Source of the DNA: Haloactinopolyspora alba
GTDB taxonomy: Bacteria; Actinomycetota; Actinomycetes; Jiangellales; Jiangellaceae
Assembly: GCF_003014555.1 (NCBI RefSeq)
Contig: NZ_PYGE01000025.1
Coordinates: 1 to 64,000, forward strand
Direction: 5' to 3'
Length of the DNA stretch: 64,000 bases
Part shown: positions 1 to 8,893 of the stretch, one piece after another
Layout of the letters: every line of letters starts with the position of its first letter
Position numbering within the stretch: position 1 is the first letter of the stretch
Notes under the pieces: generated by a model
The model's database searches: none
What the model was told of the DNA's origin: nothing
The model's input: only the letters and a program-made list of their open reading frames with translations
Made by a program: the position numbers and the translations under genes

Positions 1-137
1 CCCGGACACCACGCCGCATCACGCTCCACCAACGAGGCCGGCAACGGCGCATCGGGCGCATCGACCCAGGCGTCGACGCCCCACCCGCCCGGACCACCGT
101 CCGGCGCCTCGACCCCGTCACCCCAACCATCGATCAT
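1..137 (-). CDS. Partial N-terminus of an unidentified protein, possibly DUF222/HNH (13E12 repeat) family
   Basis: About 45 residues of a minus-strand reading frame start at ATG 137 and run off the left edge. They are rich in Gly, Asp, Pro and Trp and carry no diagnostic motif. The frame is open, and a near-match to the mycobacterial LexA box lies 14 nt upstream. In mycobacteria, members of the 13E12 repeat (DUF222 plus HNH nuclease) family are among the genes with such boxes, which is the only reason for the family guess. GTG codons at 146 and 158 are alternative starts, but the second lies inside the putative operator. Too little of the protein is visible to be certain. Confidence 0.35.
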   Translation of the reverse strand, partial: MIDGWGDGVEAPDGGPGGWGVDAWVDAPDAPLPASLVERDAAWCP

Positions 138-150
138 GCAACCCACGCTA

Positions 151-166
151 TCAGACACATGTTCGA
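151..166 (-). promoter_or_regulatory. Imperfect LexA (SOS) box
   Basis: On the minus strand the sequence TCGAACATGTGTCTGA matches the actinobacterial SOS box TCGAAC-N4-GTTCGA at 10 of 12 defined positions: the first half-site is perfect and the second is degenerate. It sits just upstream of the leftward partial gene starting at 137. Confidence 0.45.
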
Positions 167-345
167 ATCACCATCGTCTTCTGGCTCACCCGAGCCCACG
201 ACGGTCCTCATCCGCACGCGACGTGGCCAGCAAGAACCGTTGCTGTCGTCCGCACACATCCAGCGGACGTCAACCGCAGTGGCGCGTCCGCTACCGCTGG
301 GTTCGGCCGTGACGGGCGTAGTGCCTCGCCGCGCGGGCGGAACCC

Positions 346-804
346 ATGCCCGAGTCCCGTCCGCCGTTCCCGCCCTTCGACGAGGAATCCGCCCTGCAGA
401 AGGTCCGAGCGGCTGAAGACGCCTGGAACACCCGCGACCCGCATCGCGTGGCTCTCGCGTACACACCCGACTCCGTGTGGCGCAACCGCGACACATTCGT
501 CACCGGCCGGGACGAGATCGTCGACTTCCTCACTGCCAAGTGGGAACGCGAGCTTGATTACGTGCTGCGCAAGAGCCTGTGGGGGTTCCGTGGCCACCGC
601 ATCGCCGTCCGCTTCCAGTACGAGTCGCACGACCACGACGGCCTGTGGTGGCGCAGCTACGGGAACGAACTGTGGGAGTTCATCGAAACGGGCCTGATGA
701 GCCGCCGCGAAGCCAGTATCAACGACCTCCGTATCAGCCAGAGCGAACGCCGGTTGTTCGGCCCGCGCACCGACGACGAGGACGACGACGTCCCACTCCG
801 ATGA
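346..804 (+). CDS. DUF1348 (NTF2-like/SnoaL fold) protein
   Basis: A 152-residue cytosolic protein of the NTF2-like superfamily. The stretch with [39 protein letters not shown] and [12 protein letters not shown] (about residues 48-110) is the conserved core of DUF1348, and the length fits the family. No reaction is established for the family; other NTF2-like folds bind small hydrophobic ligands or act as isomerases or lyases. The stop codon overlaps the start of the following acetyltransferase by 4 nt, so the two are translated together. Confidence 0.85.
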   Translation: MPESRPPFPPFDEESALQKVRAAEDAWNTRDPHRVALAYTPDSVWRNRDTFVTGRDEIVDFLTAKWERELDYVLRKSLWGFRGHRIAVRFQYESHDHDGLWWRSYGNELWEFIETGLMSRREASINDLRISQSERRLFGPRTDDEDDDVPLR

Positions 805-1580
805 ACGCTCGGACGACCGTCACGTACGGTACCCAGGTGCGTGAACCCGACCACGACGAAACCGCCCGTCTGCAGGCGCGGACCCTGTTCGTCGTCGGCC
901 CCGACGAGACGCTGGAGCGGGTCAACGACGTCGGCCGGCCCGCCGCGCCACGATGCTTCGTCTCGGTGACGTCCGGCGCCGTGCACTACTGGACGACGCC
1001 CGATCCGCCGGCAGCACTGACGAACGCCCTGCACGCGTGGCGAACCCGGGTACACCCGCCGCTGGACCTCGACGCTTTCACCGCACTGCCGGACGAGGTG
1101 GTGACCGCAGCCACCCCGTCGTCGGCTATCGGACCGAGCCTCTTCTCCGGTCCTGCCTACCGGTTCACACCCGAGTCCGCGCCGGCCGGCGAGCTTCCCG
1201 GCAACGTCCGTGTCGCCCAGTGCCCACCCAACTCCGCAGCCGTCCTACGCAGCGCTTTTCCCGAGCTCACGCCGATACTGACGCAGCGTGAGCCGGTGGT
1301 CGCGGCGTTCGACGGCGAACGGCCCGCCGCCGTGTGCTTCTCGTCGCGGACGGCGCCGGAGGCGTGTGAAGCCGGCGTCGAGACGCTGCCCGAGTACCGC
1401 GGCCGCGGATTGGCGACGGCGGTAACCGCGTACTGGGCGGAACTGGTGCGGGCCGGCGGACGCATTCCGCTCTACAGCACCTCGTGGTCGAACACGTCCT
1501 CGCAGGCCGTCGCCCGCCGCCTCGGCCTCGTCCGGTACGCCGCGACCCTGTCGCTCTACGCGCCCACGGAGCGGGTGTAA
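801..1580 (+). CDS. GNAT family N-acetyltransferase
   Basis: A 259-residue protein starting at ATG 801, which overlaps the stop of the DUF1348 gene. The C-terminal half carries the GNAT acetyl-CoA binding motif: [18 protein letters not shown] (about residues 193-210, with R-G-R-G-L-A), followed by a strand-helix with [16 protein letters not shown] that matches motif B (asparagine before the last helix). The N-terminal half is less conserved, as in two-lobed or FR47-like members. Substrate unknown. The gene converges on imuB. Confidence 0.8.
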   Translation: MNARTTVTYGTQVREPDHDETARLQARTLFVVGPDETLERVNDVGRPAAPRCFVSVTSGAVHYWTTPDPPAALTNALHAWRTRVHPPLDLDAFTALPDEVVTAATPSSAIGPSLFSGPAYRFTPESAPAGELPGNVRVAQCPPNSAAVLRSAFPELTPILTQREPVVAAFDGERPAAVCFSSRTAPEACEAGVETLPEYRGRGLATAVTAYWAELVRAGGRIPLYSTSWSNTSSQAVARRLGLVRYAATLSLYAPTERV

Positions 1581-1651
1581 CGGCTCAGCTATCGCCGCGG
1601 CGTCACCGATCAGCGCAGGCCGGACGTTCACGCCGTTCATCTCGCCGGACC

Positions 1652-3202
1652 TTACGCATAGACCGCCTCGGCCGACCATCGGCCCTGTTCGACGAGCAGC
1701 AGCCAGGCCCGGCCGTCGTCGGTGAGGACCTGCAGCCGGGCGAGACGGCGCCCTCGACGCGCGTCCCACCAGCGCTCCGACGCCGGCCACGGCCCGGTCC
1801 ACCCGGTGACGTCCAGCTCGGTGCCGTCGCCGAGCACCAGACGCACAGGCGGCTCGGGCACCACGGACCGCCCGCTCACCACCACCGCGACTCCTGTCGT
1901 GTCGAGAAGGTCCACCGGCTCGGGCTCCGGATGGACGACCGACGGCGCCGGGTCGGGAACCCGCCCGGGCCACGGCCGCTGAACCTGGGACGCAGGCTCT
2001 GTCGAGTCTCCCCAGGGCACCCGGGCCACCTGCGCTGCCGGGCCACGCCCGCCGGACGGAACCGGCCGGGTCACCGCGGCATGACCGAGCATGACCTGCA
2101 GCCGATCGGCGACCCTGGCCACGGCGTCGTCGACCTCGTGCCGGCCCCACAGCGTCAGCTGCCTTCCGGTGTCGACGACGAGCTGGTCCGGCGCCAGCCG
2201 CAGGAACGTGAGCTCCGCGGCGAGCTCACCCGAGGTCCGCCAGGCGTTCAACTGCCAGCGGACCCGTTCGGCCACCGCCAACCCGGACAGCCTGCCGTCG
2301 TGGCGCCACAGCCTCGACCGGCTGCGCCCGTCGGCGGTGACCGCTTCGATCTCGACCCGGGTGCAGGCCAGCCCACGCGCGGCGAGATTGTCGTGCATCC
2401 GGTCGGCCAAGCTCTTGGCGGCGAACACCGCCGGCTCGGACTGCGCCGTCGGCGGGTCGAACTCGAACTCGGCGCCGAGGTCCTCGCCGGGCGCTCTGGT
2501 GGCAGGCGCCCGCGCCTGCCGGCCCCAGGCCAGCCGGTGCGCCGCCTCGCCGTCGGCGCCGAAGCGGGCCAGCACGTCCCGCCCGGGCAGCGCCGCGAGG
2601 TCGCCGAGCGTGCGCACCCCCAGCCGGACGAGCACGTCGGTCAACTCCGGCATCTCCAGCACCGCCACCGGGTGCGGCGCGAGGAACGCCGCGGTGGACG
2701 CCGACGGCACCACCCGAACCCCCTGCCCACCGTCGTCGCCGCAGCTCTCGTCCCACGCGCGCCGCGCGGCGAGATCGGCCGCGAACGTCCCGTCCGCCAC
2801 TCCGACCGCGCAGGTGAACCCGGACTCGAGGACGGCGTCGCGGACCGTCGCCGCGACCGCGCCCTCGCCTCCGTAGTAACGCGCCGGCCCTCGAACCGGC
2901 ACGGCCGCCAGCCCCGGACGGATCACCTCGACCCGCGGGCAGGCCTCCTCCATTGCCGCGACCACCAGCTCGAACGCGCGCGCCTGACCGTCCGGGTCGT
3001 CGTCGTGGACGGCGACGTCCGGGCAGTACCGCTGGGCGTCGCGAAGCCGCTGGCCGCGCCGCACACCGGCCGCCCGCGCCGCGGCCGAGCACGCCACCAC
3101 CCGGCCCGACGCCACCACCACCGCCGCCTGCGCCGGATCGACACCGATGGCGATCAGCGGCCAGTCCGGACACCAGAGCACGAGCGCGCGGGCAAGCCCC
3201 AT
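1652..3202 (-). CDS. imuB: ImuB, catalytically dead Y-family polymerase homologue of the SOS mutasome
   Basis: A 516-residue protein. ImuB acts as an adaptor that links ImuA' and the error-prone polymerase DnaE2 to the beta clamp during damage-induced mutagenesis. The N-terminus has LVLWCPDWP where active Y-family polymerases have their metal-binding D-x-D-x-F motif, and the second acidic motif is also missing (VIRPGLAAVPV). Residues 348-353 read QLTLWG, the counterpart of the clamp-binding QLPLWG motif known in M. tuberculosis ImuB at nearly the same position. The C-terminus keeps the ERWWDARRGRRLARL block typical of ImuB. The ATG follows the imuA' stop codon without a gap (TAGATG), so translation is coupled. 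No dnaE2 is present in the window. Confidence 0.93.
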   Translation of the reverse strand: MGLARALVLWCPDWPLIAIGVDPAQAAVVVASGRVVACSAAARAAGVRRGQRLRDAQRYCPDVAVHDDDPDGQARAFELVVAAMEEACPRVEVIRPGLAAVPVRGPARYYGGEGAVAATVRDAVLESGFTCAVGVADGTFAADLAARRAWDESCGDDGGQGVRVVPSASTAAFLAPHPVAVLEMPELTDVLVRLGVRTLGDLAALPGRDVLARFGADGEAAHRLAWGRQARAPATRAPGEDLGAEFEFDPPTAQSEPAVFAAKSLADRMHDNLAARGLACTRVEIEAVTADGRSRSRLWRHDGRLSGLAVAERVRWQLNAWRTSGELAAELTFLRLAPDQLVVDTGRQLTLWGRHEVDDAVARVADRLQVMLGHAAVTRPVPSGGRGPAAQVARVPWGDSTEPASQVQRPWPGRVPDPAPSVVHPEPEPVDLLDTTGVAVVVSGRSVVPEPPVRLVLGDGTELDVTGWTGPWPASERWWDARRGRRLARLQVLTDDGRAWLLLVEQGRWSAEAVYA

Positions 3203-3883
3203 CTACGCCGCCCCCGCCGCTGTCCGCTCGCCGTCGACGGCGACGAGGTCCGCCGGACGTACCGACCCGTCCGGGCCGGGCAGCCACAGCCACGCGGACC
3301 GAGACCGACCACCTGCACCACGTCCCTCGGCCACGACCCGCACCCGCCGTCCGCGCAGGTGTCCGTGCCCCTGCCCCACCCCCGTCCACAGCGATGACTC
3401 GACCCGGAGGCGGGCCATGGCGCCCTCCCACGCACCGGCCACGACCAGGCAGGACCCGGACGTGCGCGCCAGCGCGGACAGCCGGCGCACCACCGGCGAC
3501 GGCGCTCTGGCGGGCGGGCACACCAGGACGACGTCAACGGCACCCAGCAACGCCGCCACCACGTCCACCCAGCGCTCCCCCGGCTCGTCGATCAGCAGCA
3601 TCCGCTCCGGATCGCAGCCCATGCCCGACGCCGCCGGCACCCCGAGGTCGGGCACGCCCACCACCGCACACCAGGACCCGGCCTGCGACGGCCCCGCCAT
3701 CAGGGCGAGCGCGAGCGCGCCGACGCCGTCGACCGTCACCACCTGGCCACGACGGAGCCCGGGAAGCACCGGCCGCAACGCCGGCAACGCCGGAAGGGAC
3801 GACTCTTCGAACCGCCGCACGTCCAGCCGGTCGGACACGTCCGCCAACGCCGCTTCGGCCTGCTCCAGCGATGGATCCCTCAC
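3203..3883 (-). CDS. imuA': ImuA', RecA-like partner of the ImuB/DnaE2 mutasome
   Basis: A 226-residue protein, short for RecA but normal for actinobacterial ImuA'. The fold resembles a RecA core: a strand with GLRRGQVVTVDGVGALALALMAG (about residues 42-63) sits where RecA has its P-loop but lacks the full Walker A lysine, and a Walker-B-like strand WVDVVAALLGAVDVVLVCPP follows. The GTG start at 3883 lies 11 bp from a perfect LexA box and the gene is followed directly by imuB, the standard mycobacterial-type imuA'-imuB cassette. Expected to be silent until LexA is cleaved after DNA damage. Confidence 0.88.
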   Translation of the reverse strand: MRDPSLEQAEAALADVSDRLDVRRFEESSLPALPALRPVLPGLRRGQVVTVDGVGALALALMAGPSQAGSWCAVVGVPDLGVPAASGMGCDPERMLLIDEPGERWVDVVAALLGAVDVVLVCPPARAPSPVVRRLSALARTSGSCLVVAGAWEGAMARLRVESSLWTGVGQGHGHLRGRRVRVVAEGRGAGGRSRSAWLWLPGPDGSVRPADLVAVDGERTAAGAA

Positions 3884-3893
3884 CCGACTATGA

Positions 3894-3909
3894 TCGAACG
3901 CACGTTCGA
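3894..3909 (-). promoter_or_regulatory. Perfect LexA (SOS) box upstream of imuA'-imuB
   Basis: TCGAACGCACGTTCGA is an exact match to the actinobacterial/mycobacterial LexA consensus TCGAAC-N4-GTTCGA and is fully palindromic in its half-sites. It lies directly upstream of the imuA' GTG start, with no rightward gene nearby, so it should control only the mutasome operon. Confidence 0.93.
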
Positions 3910-3984
3910 TTCAGTCAAGGTGGAGTGAGCCGAACTCTCGTGCGGCTCGGCGCGGGTCGGCGCGGCTCGATCAGGCGGACGAGC

Positions 3985-4500
3985 TCAGCAGTCGAACACC
4001 GACCAGCAGATCTCGTTGCGCAACCGCTGATCGTCGAGCACGAGCTCGCGGATCGCCTCCGGGAGCTGGTCACGCTGCCACCGGCACTCGCGACGCCCCG
4101 CGGCCGCACCCTCGCCCGTCGGCGCGGCGGCACGGGCGGCCTTGATCGCATAGGCGGCAGCGCCAAGCTCGTGCGCGGCGACGTGCGCGACGGCCCCAGC
4201 CTGACCAGCGGCGTAGGCGGCGTGCCGGGCGGCCCCACGCAGATCTCTCGCCGCGCCCATGGCGTGACCGCCGGCCGCGCGGGCCTGCATCATCTTCACC
4301 TCGCCACGCACCCAGGCGCGAGCATGCTCGATCGCCTGCCGCGGCCGCGGGTCCTCGGGCCGAGCCGACTCGAAAAGATCCAGTACGTGCTCCGCGCACG
4401 ACGCCGCCCACAGAGCGAGGAGATGGTGATCAGCATCGGTGAGGGTCCCACCGCGGCGGATCGTCACGAAGCGAGGGTCTCGCACTTTCGGGAGGATCAT
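3985..4500 (-). CDS. Imm5-like putative immunity protein
   Basis: A 171-residue, alanine-rich helical protein from ATG 4500, which has an AAGGGG Shine-Dalgarno 5-10 nt upstream. The frame stays open to 4641, but that extension would overlap the divergent VOC gene, so the shorter form is preferred. Features include LLALWAASCAEHVLDLFE near the N-terminus, the segment RPRQAIEHARAWVRGEV, repeated AARxAAxAAGxAGxxAHVAAHELGAAAYA helices and a C-terminal ECRWQRDQLPEAIRELV. This pattern is that of proteins annotated as putative immunity protein (Imm5-like). No partner toxin is visible beside it. Confidence 0.7.
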   Translation of the reverse strand: MILPKVRDPRFVTIRRGGTLTDADHHLLALWAASCAEHVLDLFESARPEDPRPRQAIEHARAWVRGEVKMMQARAAGGHAMGAARDLRGAARHAAYAAGQAGAVAHVAAHELGAAAYAIKAARAAAPTGEGAAAGRRECRWQRDQLPEAIRELVLDDQRLRNEICWSVFDC

Positions 4501-4624
4501 GGCGGGCCCCTTCGCCGACTCGTTGACAGCCGCCCGCCGAACGTACTCGGTGGGGCCGCCGTGAAACACTTCGATCACCGCGTGCCCTTCGGCGCACCCC
4601 GCTACTCGATCGGGAGGTCCTGAC

Positions 4625-5020
4625 ATGGCAAGCAAGTTCACCGAGATCGCGATCGACTGTGCCGACCCCGGCGGCCTCGCCCGGTTCTGGTGCTCGGTCC
4701 TCGACTACGAGGTGCACGGCGAGGACGAGGACGACGGGGCCGTCACGATCGGCTCCCCCATGGTCCCTGAAGGCAAGAACCGCCGTGGCCCGGTGCCACC
4801 GACGTTGACATTCGCACCCGTACCCGAGGGCAAGACCGTCAAGAACAGGCTCCACATCGACATCAACCCGACCGACCGGGAGCAGGACGAAGAGGTCCGC
4901 CGCCTGCTCGACCTGGGTGCCCGACACGCCGACGTCGGCCAGACGGGCGACGAGAGCTGGGTCGTGCTGGCCGACCCGGAGGGCAACGAGTTCTGCGTCC
5001 TTGCCGGCCGTCACCCCTGA
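4625..5020 (+). CDS. VOC (glyoxalase-like) superfamily protein
   Basis: A 131-residue protein made of two beta-alpha-beta-beta-beta modules. The first starts FTEIAIDCADPGGLARFWCSVLDYEV, the second holds NRLHIDINPTDREQDEEVRRLLDLGA and ends DPEGNEFCVLA, the signature of the glyoxalase-like domain (PF18029 type). Possible metal ligands are the His of LHIDI and the Glu of NEFCV. Substrate unknown. A good GGAGGT ribosome site precedes ATG 4625. It is read divergently from the immunity-like gene and faces a related VOC gene at 5057-5509. Confidence 0.85.
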   Translation: MASKFTEIAIDCADPGGLARFWCSVLDYEVHGEDEDDGAVTIGSPMVPEGKNRRGPVPPTLTFAPVPEGKTVKNRLHIDINPTDREQDEEVRRLLDLGARHADVGQTGDESWVVLADPEGNEFCVLAGRHP

Positions 5021-5056
5021 TCGCGGGCCGCACGCCGCACCGGACCGGGCCAAGCC

Positions 5057-5509
5057 TCACGGCGGCGCCGGAGCTGACGGCGGCGCCACGAAGATGCAGA
5101 ACGGATGCCCGGCGGGGTCGGCGTAGACCCGCAACGGCTCCTCCGGATCGTCGAAACGGTCGAGCAGCATCCGCGCCCCGAGCGCCACGGCACGCTCGTG
5201 CTGATCTCGCAACCCGTCCGCCGTCGGCACCGTCAGGTCGAGGTGCAGCTGCTGAGGCACCGGCCCCTCGGGCCACGTCGCCTCCGGCAACTGGTTCACC
5301 TGCTGGAACGCCACACTCGGCCGACCGGAGGAGTCACGCAACACCAGCCAGTCGGCTCCCGCGGGGTCCGGCTCGCCCGGCCCCGGCGGTTCGTCCCCCG
5401 GCCGGTACCGCAGGCCCAGCAACTGGCGGTAGAACTCCGCCAGCGCCCGCGCGTCGGTGCAGTCCAGCACCACCTGCCGGAGTTCCGGGAACTCTGCTCC
5501 GTCCGGCAC
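5057..5509 (-). CDS. VOC (glyoxalase-like) superfamily protein
   Basis: A 150-residue protein of the same fold as its neighbour: FPELRQVVLDCTDARALAEFYRQLLGL at the start, LHLDLTVPTADGLRDQHERAVALGA in the middle, DPAGHPFCIFV at the end. The frame is open far upstream, but GTG 5509 is preceded by AGGAGG at 8 nt and marks the family's normal N-terminus, so it is chosen as the start. The two VOC genes converge but differ too much to be a recent duplication. Function unknown. Confidence 0.85.
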   Translation of the reverse strand: MPDGAEFPELRQVVLDCTDARALAEFYRQLLGLRYRPGDEPPGPGEPDPAGADWLVLRDSSGRPSVAFQQVNQLPEATWPEGPVPQQLHLDLTVPTADGLRDQHERAVALGARMLLDRFDDPEEPLRVYADPAGHPFCIFVAPPSAPAPP

Positions 5510-5608
5510 GCCGGCCACCTCCTCGATTCCGCTGCTCCGTTCTTGACCGACATCCTGACGGTCCCCACTGACAACCGAGGACGGTACCGCCGCCGCTACA
5601 GTCGACCC

Positions 5609-7729
5609 GTGGTTTCCGAGCGATCGATCTCTGCGTTGACCTACCCACCCGCCCCGCGCGGCGACGACGCCGACATCCTGCACGGGCACACCGTGCCGGA
5701 TCCGTTCCGCACACTGGAGGATCCGGAGGCAGCGGCCACCCAGGCCTGGTCCCAGGCGCAGGACGTCCTGCTCAACGAGCACCGTGCCCGCTGGTCCTCC
5801 CGCGACCGGTTCCACGACCGGCTGGGTGAGCTGCTGCGCGCCGGCTCGGTCGGCACGCCGGTCTGGCGCGGGGACCGGGCCTTCCACACCCGGCGGCTGC
5901 CCGACCAGGAGCACGCGGTCCTGCTGACGATCGACCCCGACGGCACCGAACGCGTCCTCGTCGACCCCGTCGCCATCGACCCCGGCGGCACCACCACGCT
6001 CGACACCTGGCAGCCGTCCAAGGAGGGCGACCTGCTGGCGTACCAGCTCTCCGAAGGCGGCACCGAGGAGTCGTCGATCCGGGTGCTGGACGTCGCCACC
6101 GGCGAGATCGTCGACGGGCCCATCGACCGCATCCGGGTCTCGCCGCTGGCCTGGCTGCCCGGCGGCAAGGGCTTCTACTACGTCCGCCGCCAGCCACCGG
6201 GGTCGGTGCCGGAGGACGAACGGCAGTACCACCGCCGCGTCCGGCTGCACCGCCTGGGCACCGATCCGGAGGCCGACGTCGAGATCTTCGGTTCCGGCCG
6301 CGACAAGACCGACTTCTACGGGGTGTCGGTCAGCCACGACGGTCGTTGGCTGATCGTCACCGCCGCCCAGGGCACGTCACCGCGCAACGACGCATGGATC
6401 GCCGACCTCGAGGCGAGCCCGATCGACGAGCCCGCCCTGCGTCCGGTGGTCACCGGCCTCGACGCGCGCACCGCCCTGCGCATCGGCCGGGACGGCCGGC
6501 TCTACGTCAGCACCGACCTGGACGCTCCGCGCCGGCGGCTGGCCGTCACCGACCCCGCCACGCCCGCACCGGAGCACTGGCGCGACCTGCTGCCCGAGGA
6601 CCCCACCGCCGTGTTCGACGGCTTCGCCCTGCTCGACGGCCCCGAGCTGGACCGTCCCGTCGTGCTCGCGGCCCGCACCCGGCACGCCGTCGCCGAACTG
6701 ACCGCGCACGACCTCGCCACGGGCGCTGCCCTGCACACGATCGAGCTGCCCGGGCTCGGCAGCATCGGCGGGCTGTCCGAGCGCCCCGAGGGCGGGCACG
6801 AGTCGTGGTTCGGCTACACCGACCACACCACGCCGCCGGTCGTCCTGCATTACGACGCGCGCACCGGCGCCGTCAGCACCTGGGCCCGCAGCCCGGGCGC
6901 CGTCGACGTGCCCGCCGTGCGCTCCACCCAGGTCGCGTACCGCTCGAAGGACGGCACCGAGGTCCGGATGATCGTCATCTCACCGGCCGCGGAAACAGCG
7001 GACAGCACCGGCCCCCGGCCCACCGTCCTCTACGGCTACGGCGGCTTCGACATCTCGATGACCCCCGCGTACTCGGCGACGATCCTCGCCTGGGTCGAGT
7101 CCGGCGGAGTGTGGGCGGTCGCCAACCTCCGCGGCGGCTCCGAAGAGGGCGAGCAGTGGCACCGCGCGGGTATGCGCCAGAACAAGCAGAACGTGTTCGA
7201 CGACTTCCACGCCGCCGCGGAGTACCTGGTCGAGCAGGGCTGGACCACGCACGAGCACCTGGCCGTGTCGGGGGGCTCGAACGGCGGGCTGCTGGTCGGC
7301 GCCGCGCTGACCCAGCGCCCCGAGCTCTACCGCGCCGTCGTGTGCTCGGCACCGCTGCTGGACATGGTCCGCTACGAGCGGTTCGGGCTGGGCCGGTTGT
7401 GGAGTGACGAGTACGGCACGGCCGACGACGTCACCGAGTTCGGCTGGCTGTACGGCTACTCCCCGTACCACCACGTCCACGGCGGGGTCACGTATCCGGC
7501 GGTGTTGTTCACCGTCTTCGACGGCGACACCCGCGTCGACCCGCTGCACGCCCGCAAGATGGCCGCGCTGCTGCAGGCGTCGACCGCCGGGGACTCCGAG
7601 ACCCGCCCGGTGCTCGTCCGTGCCGAGGGCGACGTGGGGCACAGCGCCCGTGCCGTGTCACGGACCGTCGACCTCACCGCAGACCAGCTCGGTTTCCTCG
7701 CCGCCACGCTCGGTTCGGACCCGGCATGA
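5609..7729 (+). CDS. S9 family prolyl oligopeptidase
   Basis: A 706-residue serine peptidase. Residues up to about 420 form the beta-propeller and the rest the alpha/beta-hydrolase domain. The catalytic triad is visible: Ser557 in SGGSNGG, Asp640 in DGDTRVDP and His678 in EGDVGHSA, a spacing close to that of well-studied prolyl oligopeptidases. No signal peptide, so a cytosolic enzyme cutting short proline-containing peptides is likely. GTG 5609 gives the usual N-terminus (YPPAPRGDDADILHGHTVPDPFRTLED); longer in-frame extensions overlap the divergent VOC gene. The stop overlaps the next start by 4 nt. Confidence 0.93.
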   Translation: MVSERSISALTYPPAPRGDDADILHGHTVPDPFRTLEDPEAAATQAWSQAQDVLLNEHRARWSSRDRFHDRLGELLRAGSVGTPVWRGDRAFHTRRLPDQEHAVLLTIDPDGTERVLVDPVAIDPGGTTTLDTWQPSKEGDLLAYQLSEGGTEESSIRVLDVATGEIVDGPIDRIRVSPLAWLPGGKGFYYVRRQPPGSVPEDERQYHRRVRLHRLGTDPEADVEIFGSGRDKTDFYGVSVSHDGRWLIVTAAQGTSPRNDAWIADLEASPIDEPALRPVVTGLDARTALRIGRDGRLYVSTDLDAPRRRLAVTDPATPAPEHWRDLLPEDPTAVFDGFALLDGPELDRPVVLAARTRHAVAELTAHDLATGAALHTIELPGLGSIGGLSERPEGGHESWFGYTDHTTPPVVLHYDARTGAVSTWARSPGAVDVPAVRSTQVAYRSKDGTEVRMIVISPAAETADSTGPRPTVLYGYGGFDISMTPAYSATILAWVESGGVWAVANLRGGSEEGEQWHRAGMRQNKQNVFDDFHAAAEYLVEQGWTTHEHLAVSGGSNGGLLVGAALTQRPELYRAVVCSAPLLDMVRYERFGLGRLWSDEYGTADDVTEFGWLYGYSPYHHVHGGVTYPAVLFTVFDGDTRVDPLHARKMAALLQASTAGDSETRPVLVRAEGDVGHSARAVSRTVDLTADQLGFLAATLGSDPA

Positions 7730-8751
7730 TCACCGCCGCCGACCGGTTCACCGCCGACTGGTGGCACGACGTGCTGCTCGACGTGCCGCTGCGGATCGTC
7801 GCGCTACTGGTCGTCGCGTTCGTCGTCCGGTACCTGCTGCACAAACTGATCAACCGGCTTGTCGCCCGCACCGTCGACCGCAGGCCGCCGCAGGAGGTCC
7901 TGGGCTCGACGCACGCGGCCCGGATCGTCTTCGGCAGCACCGGCGCGTACTCCGAGCGCCGGTCGTTGCGCGCGGAGACCATGGGCTCGGTCTTCAGGAG
8001 CAGCGTGACCGTGCTCATCGGCGTGATCGTCGTCGTGATGATCCTGGACATCCTGGGCTACTCGGTCGGCCCGCTGCTGGCGTCGGCCGGCATCGCCGGT
8101 GTGGCCCTGGGGTTCGGCGCCCAGAACCTGGTCAAGGACTTCCTGGCCGGTGCTGCCATGCTGCTGGAGGACCAGTACGGCATCGGAGACGTCGTCGACA
8201 TGGGCGAGGCGTCCGGCGTGGTGGAAGCGGTCAGCCTCCGCGTGACGCGGCTGCGCGCCATCGACGGCACCGTCTGGTACGTCCGCAACGGCGAGGTCAT
8301 GCGCCTGGGCAACTCCAGCCAGGACTGGGCGCGGGCGGTCGTCGACGTCGGCGTCGCCTACGAGTCCGACACCGCCCGGGTGCGGCGGCTGCTCGAGGAG
8401 ATCGCCGTCGAGATGGCCGGCGAGGAGGTCTGGGCCGACCTCGTCCTGGAGGAGCCCGAAGTGTGGGGCGTGGAACAGCTGGCCGCCGACAGCATCGTCA
8501 TCCGGCTGGTGGTCAAGACGCGCCCGCTCGAGCAGTGGAAGGTCGCGCGCGAGCTGCGCGAGCGGATCAAGCGCCGCTTCGACGCCGAGGGCGTCGAGAT
8601 CCCGTTCCCGCAGCGTGCGTTGTGGATCAAGCAGGAGAGCCCGGACAGCGCCGCCGCGCCCAAGCCGCCCGCCGAGCAGTCGGAGGACACAGCGGACGAG
8701 CAGGTGCGCAAGGCCCTCCGCAACCCCGGGAAGGAGGCGGGCGGCGCCTGA
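7726..8751 (+). CDS. MscS family small-conductance mechanosensitive channel
   Basis: A 341-residue membrane protein. One transmembrane helix lies near residues 14-34, followed by a pair around 86-130 that ends in GIAGVALGFGAQNLVKDFLAG, the pore-lining helix signature of MscS channels. The beta domain follows (EDQYGIGDVVDMGEASGVVEAVSLRVTRLRAIDGTVWYVRNGEV) and then the alpha/beta vestibule. A polar C-terminal tail of about 50 residues is extra. It releases solutes on hypo-osmotic shock in characterised relatives. Its ATG overlaps the stop of the oligopeptidase gene. Confidence 0.93.
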   Translation: MITAADRFTADWWHDVLLDVPLRIVALLVVAFVVRYLLHKLINRLVARTVDRRPPQEVLGSTHAARIVFGSTGAYSERRSLRAETMGSVFRSSVTVLIGVIVVVMILDILGYSVGPLLASAGIAGVALGFGAQNLVKDFLAGAAMLLEDQYGIGDVVDMGEASGVVEAVSLRVTRLRAIDGTVWYVRNGEVMRLGNSSQDWARAVVDVGVAYESDTARVRRLLEEIAVEMAGEEVWADLVLEEPEVWGVEQLAADSIVIRLVVKTRPLEQWKVARELRERIKRRFDAEGVEIPFPQRALWIKQESPDSAAAPKPPAEQSEDTADEQVRKALRNPGKEAGGA

Positions 8752-8893
8752 CCCCGGACCGACCTCGGGCGCTCAAGGTGGGCGGACTCAGGCGGTGGGG
8801 CGGCTGATGCCGGTCAGGGTTCGGACGGGCATCGGCGAGGTACGAGCCGCGGGCGGGACCGGTATCGGCCGGCCCACCGCCGGACCATCGACC

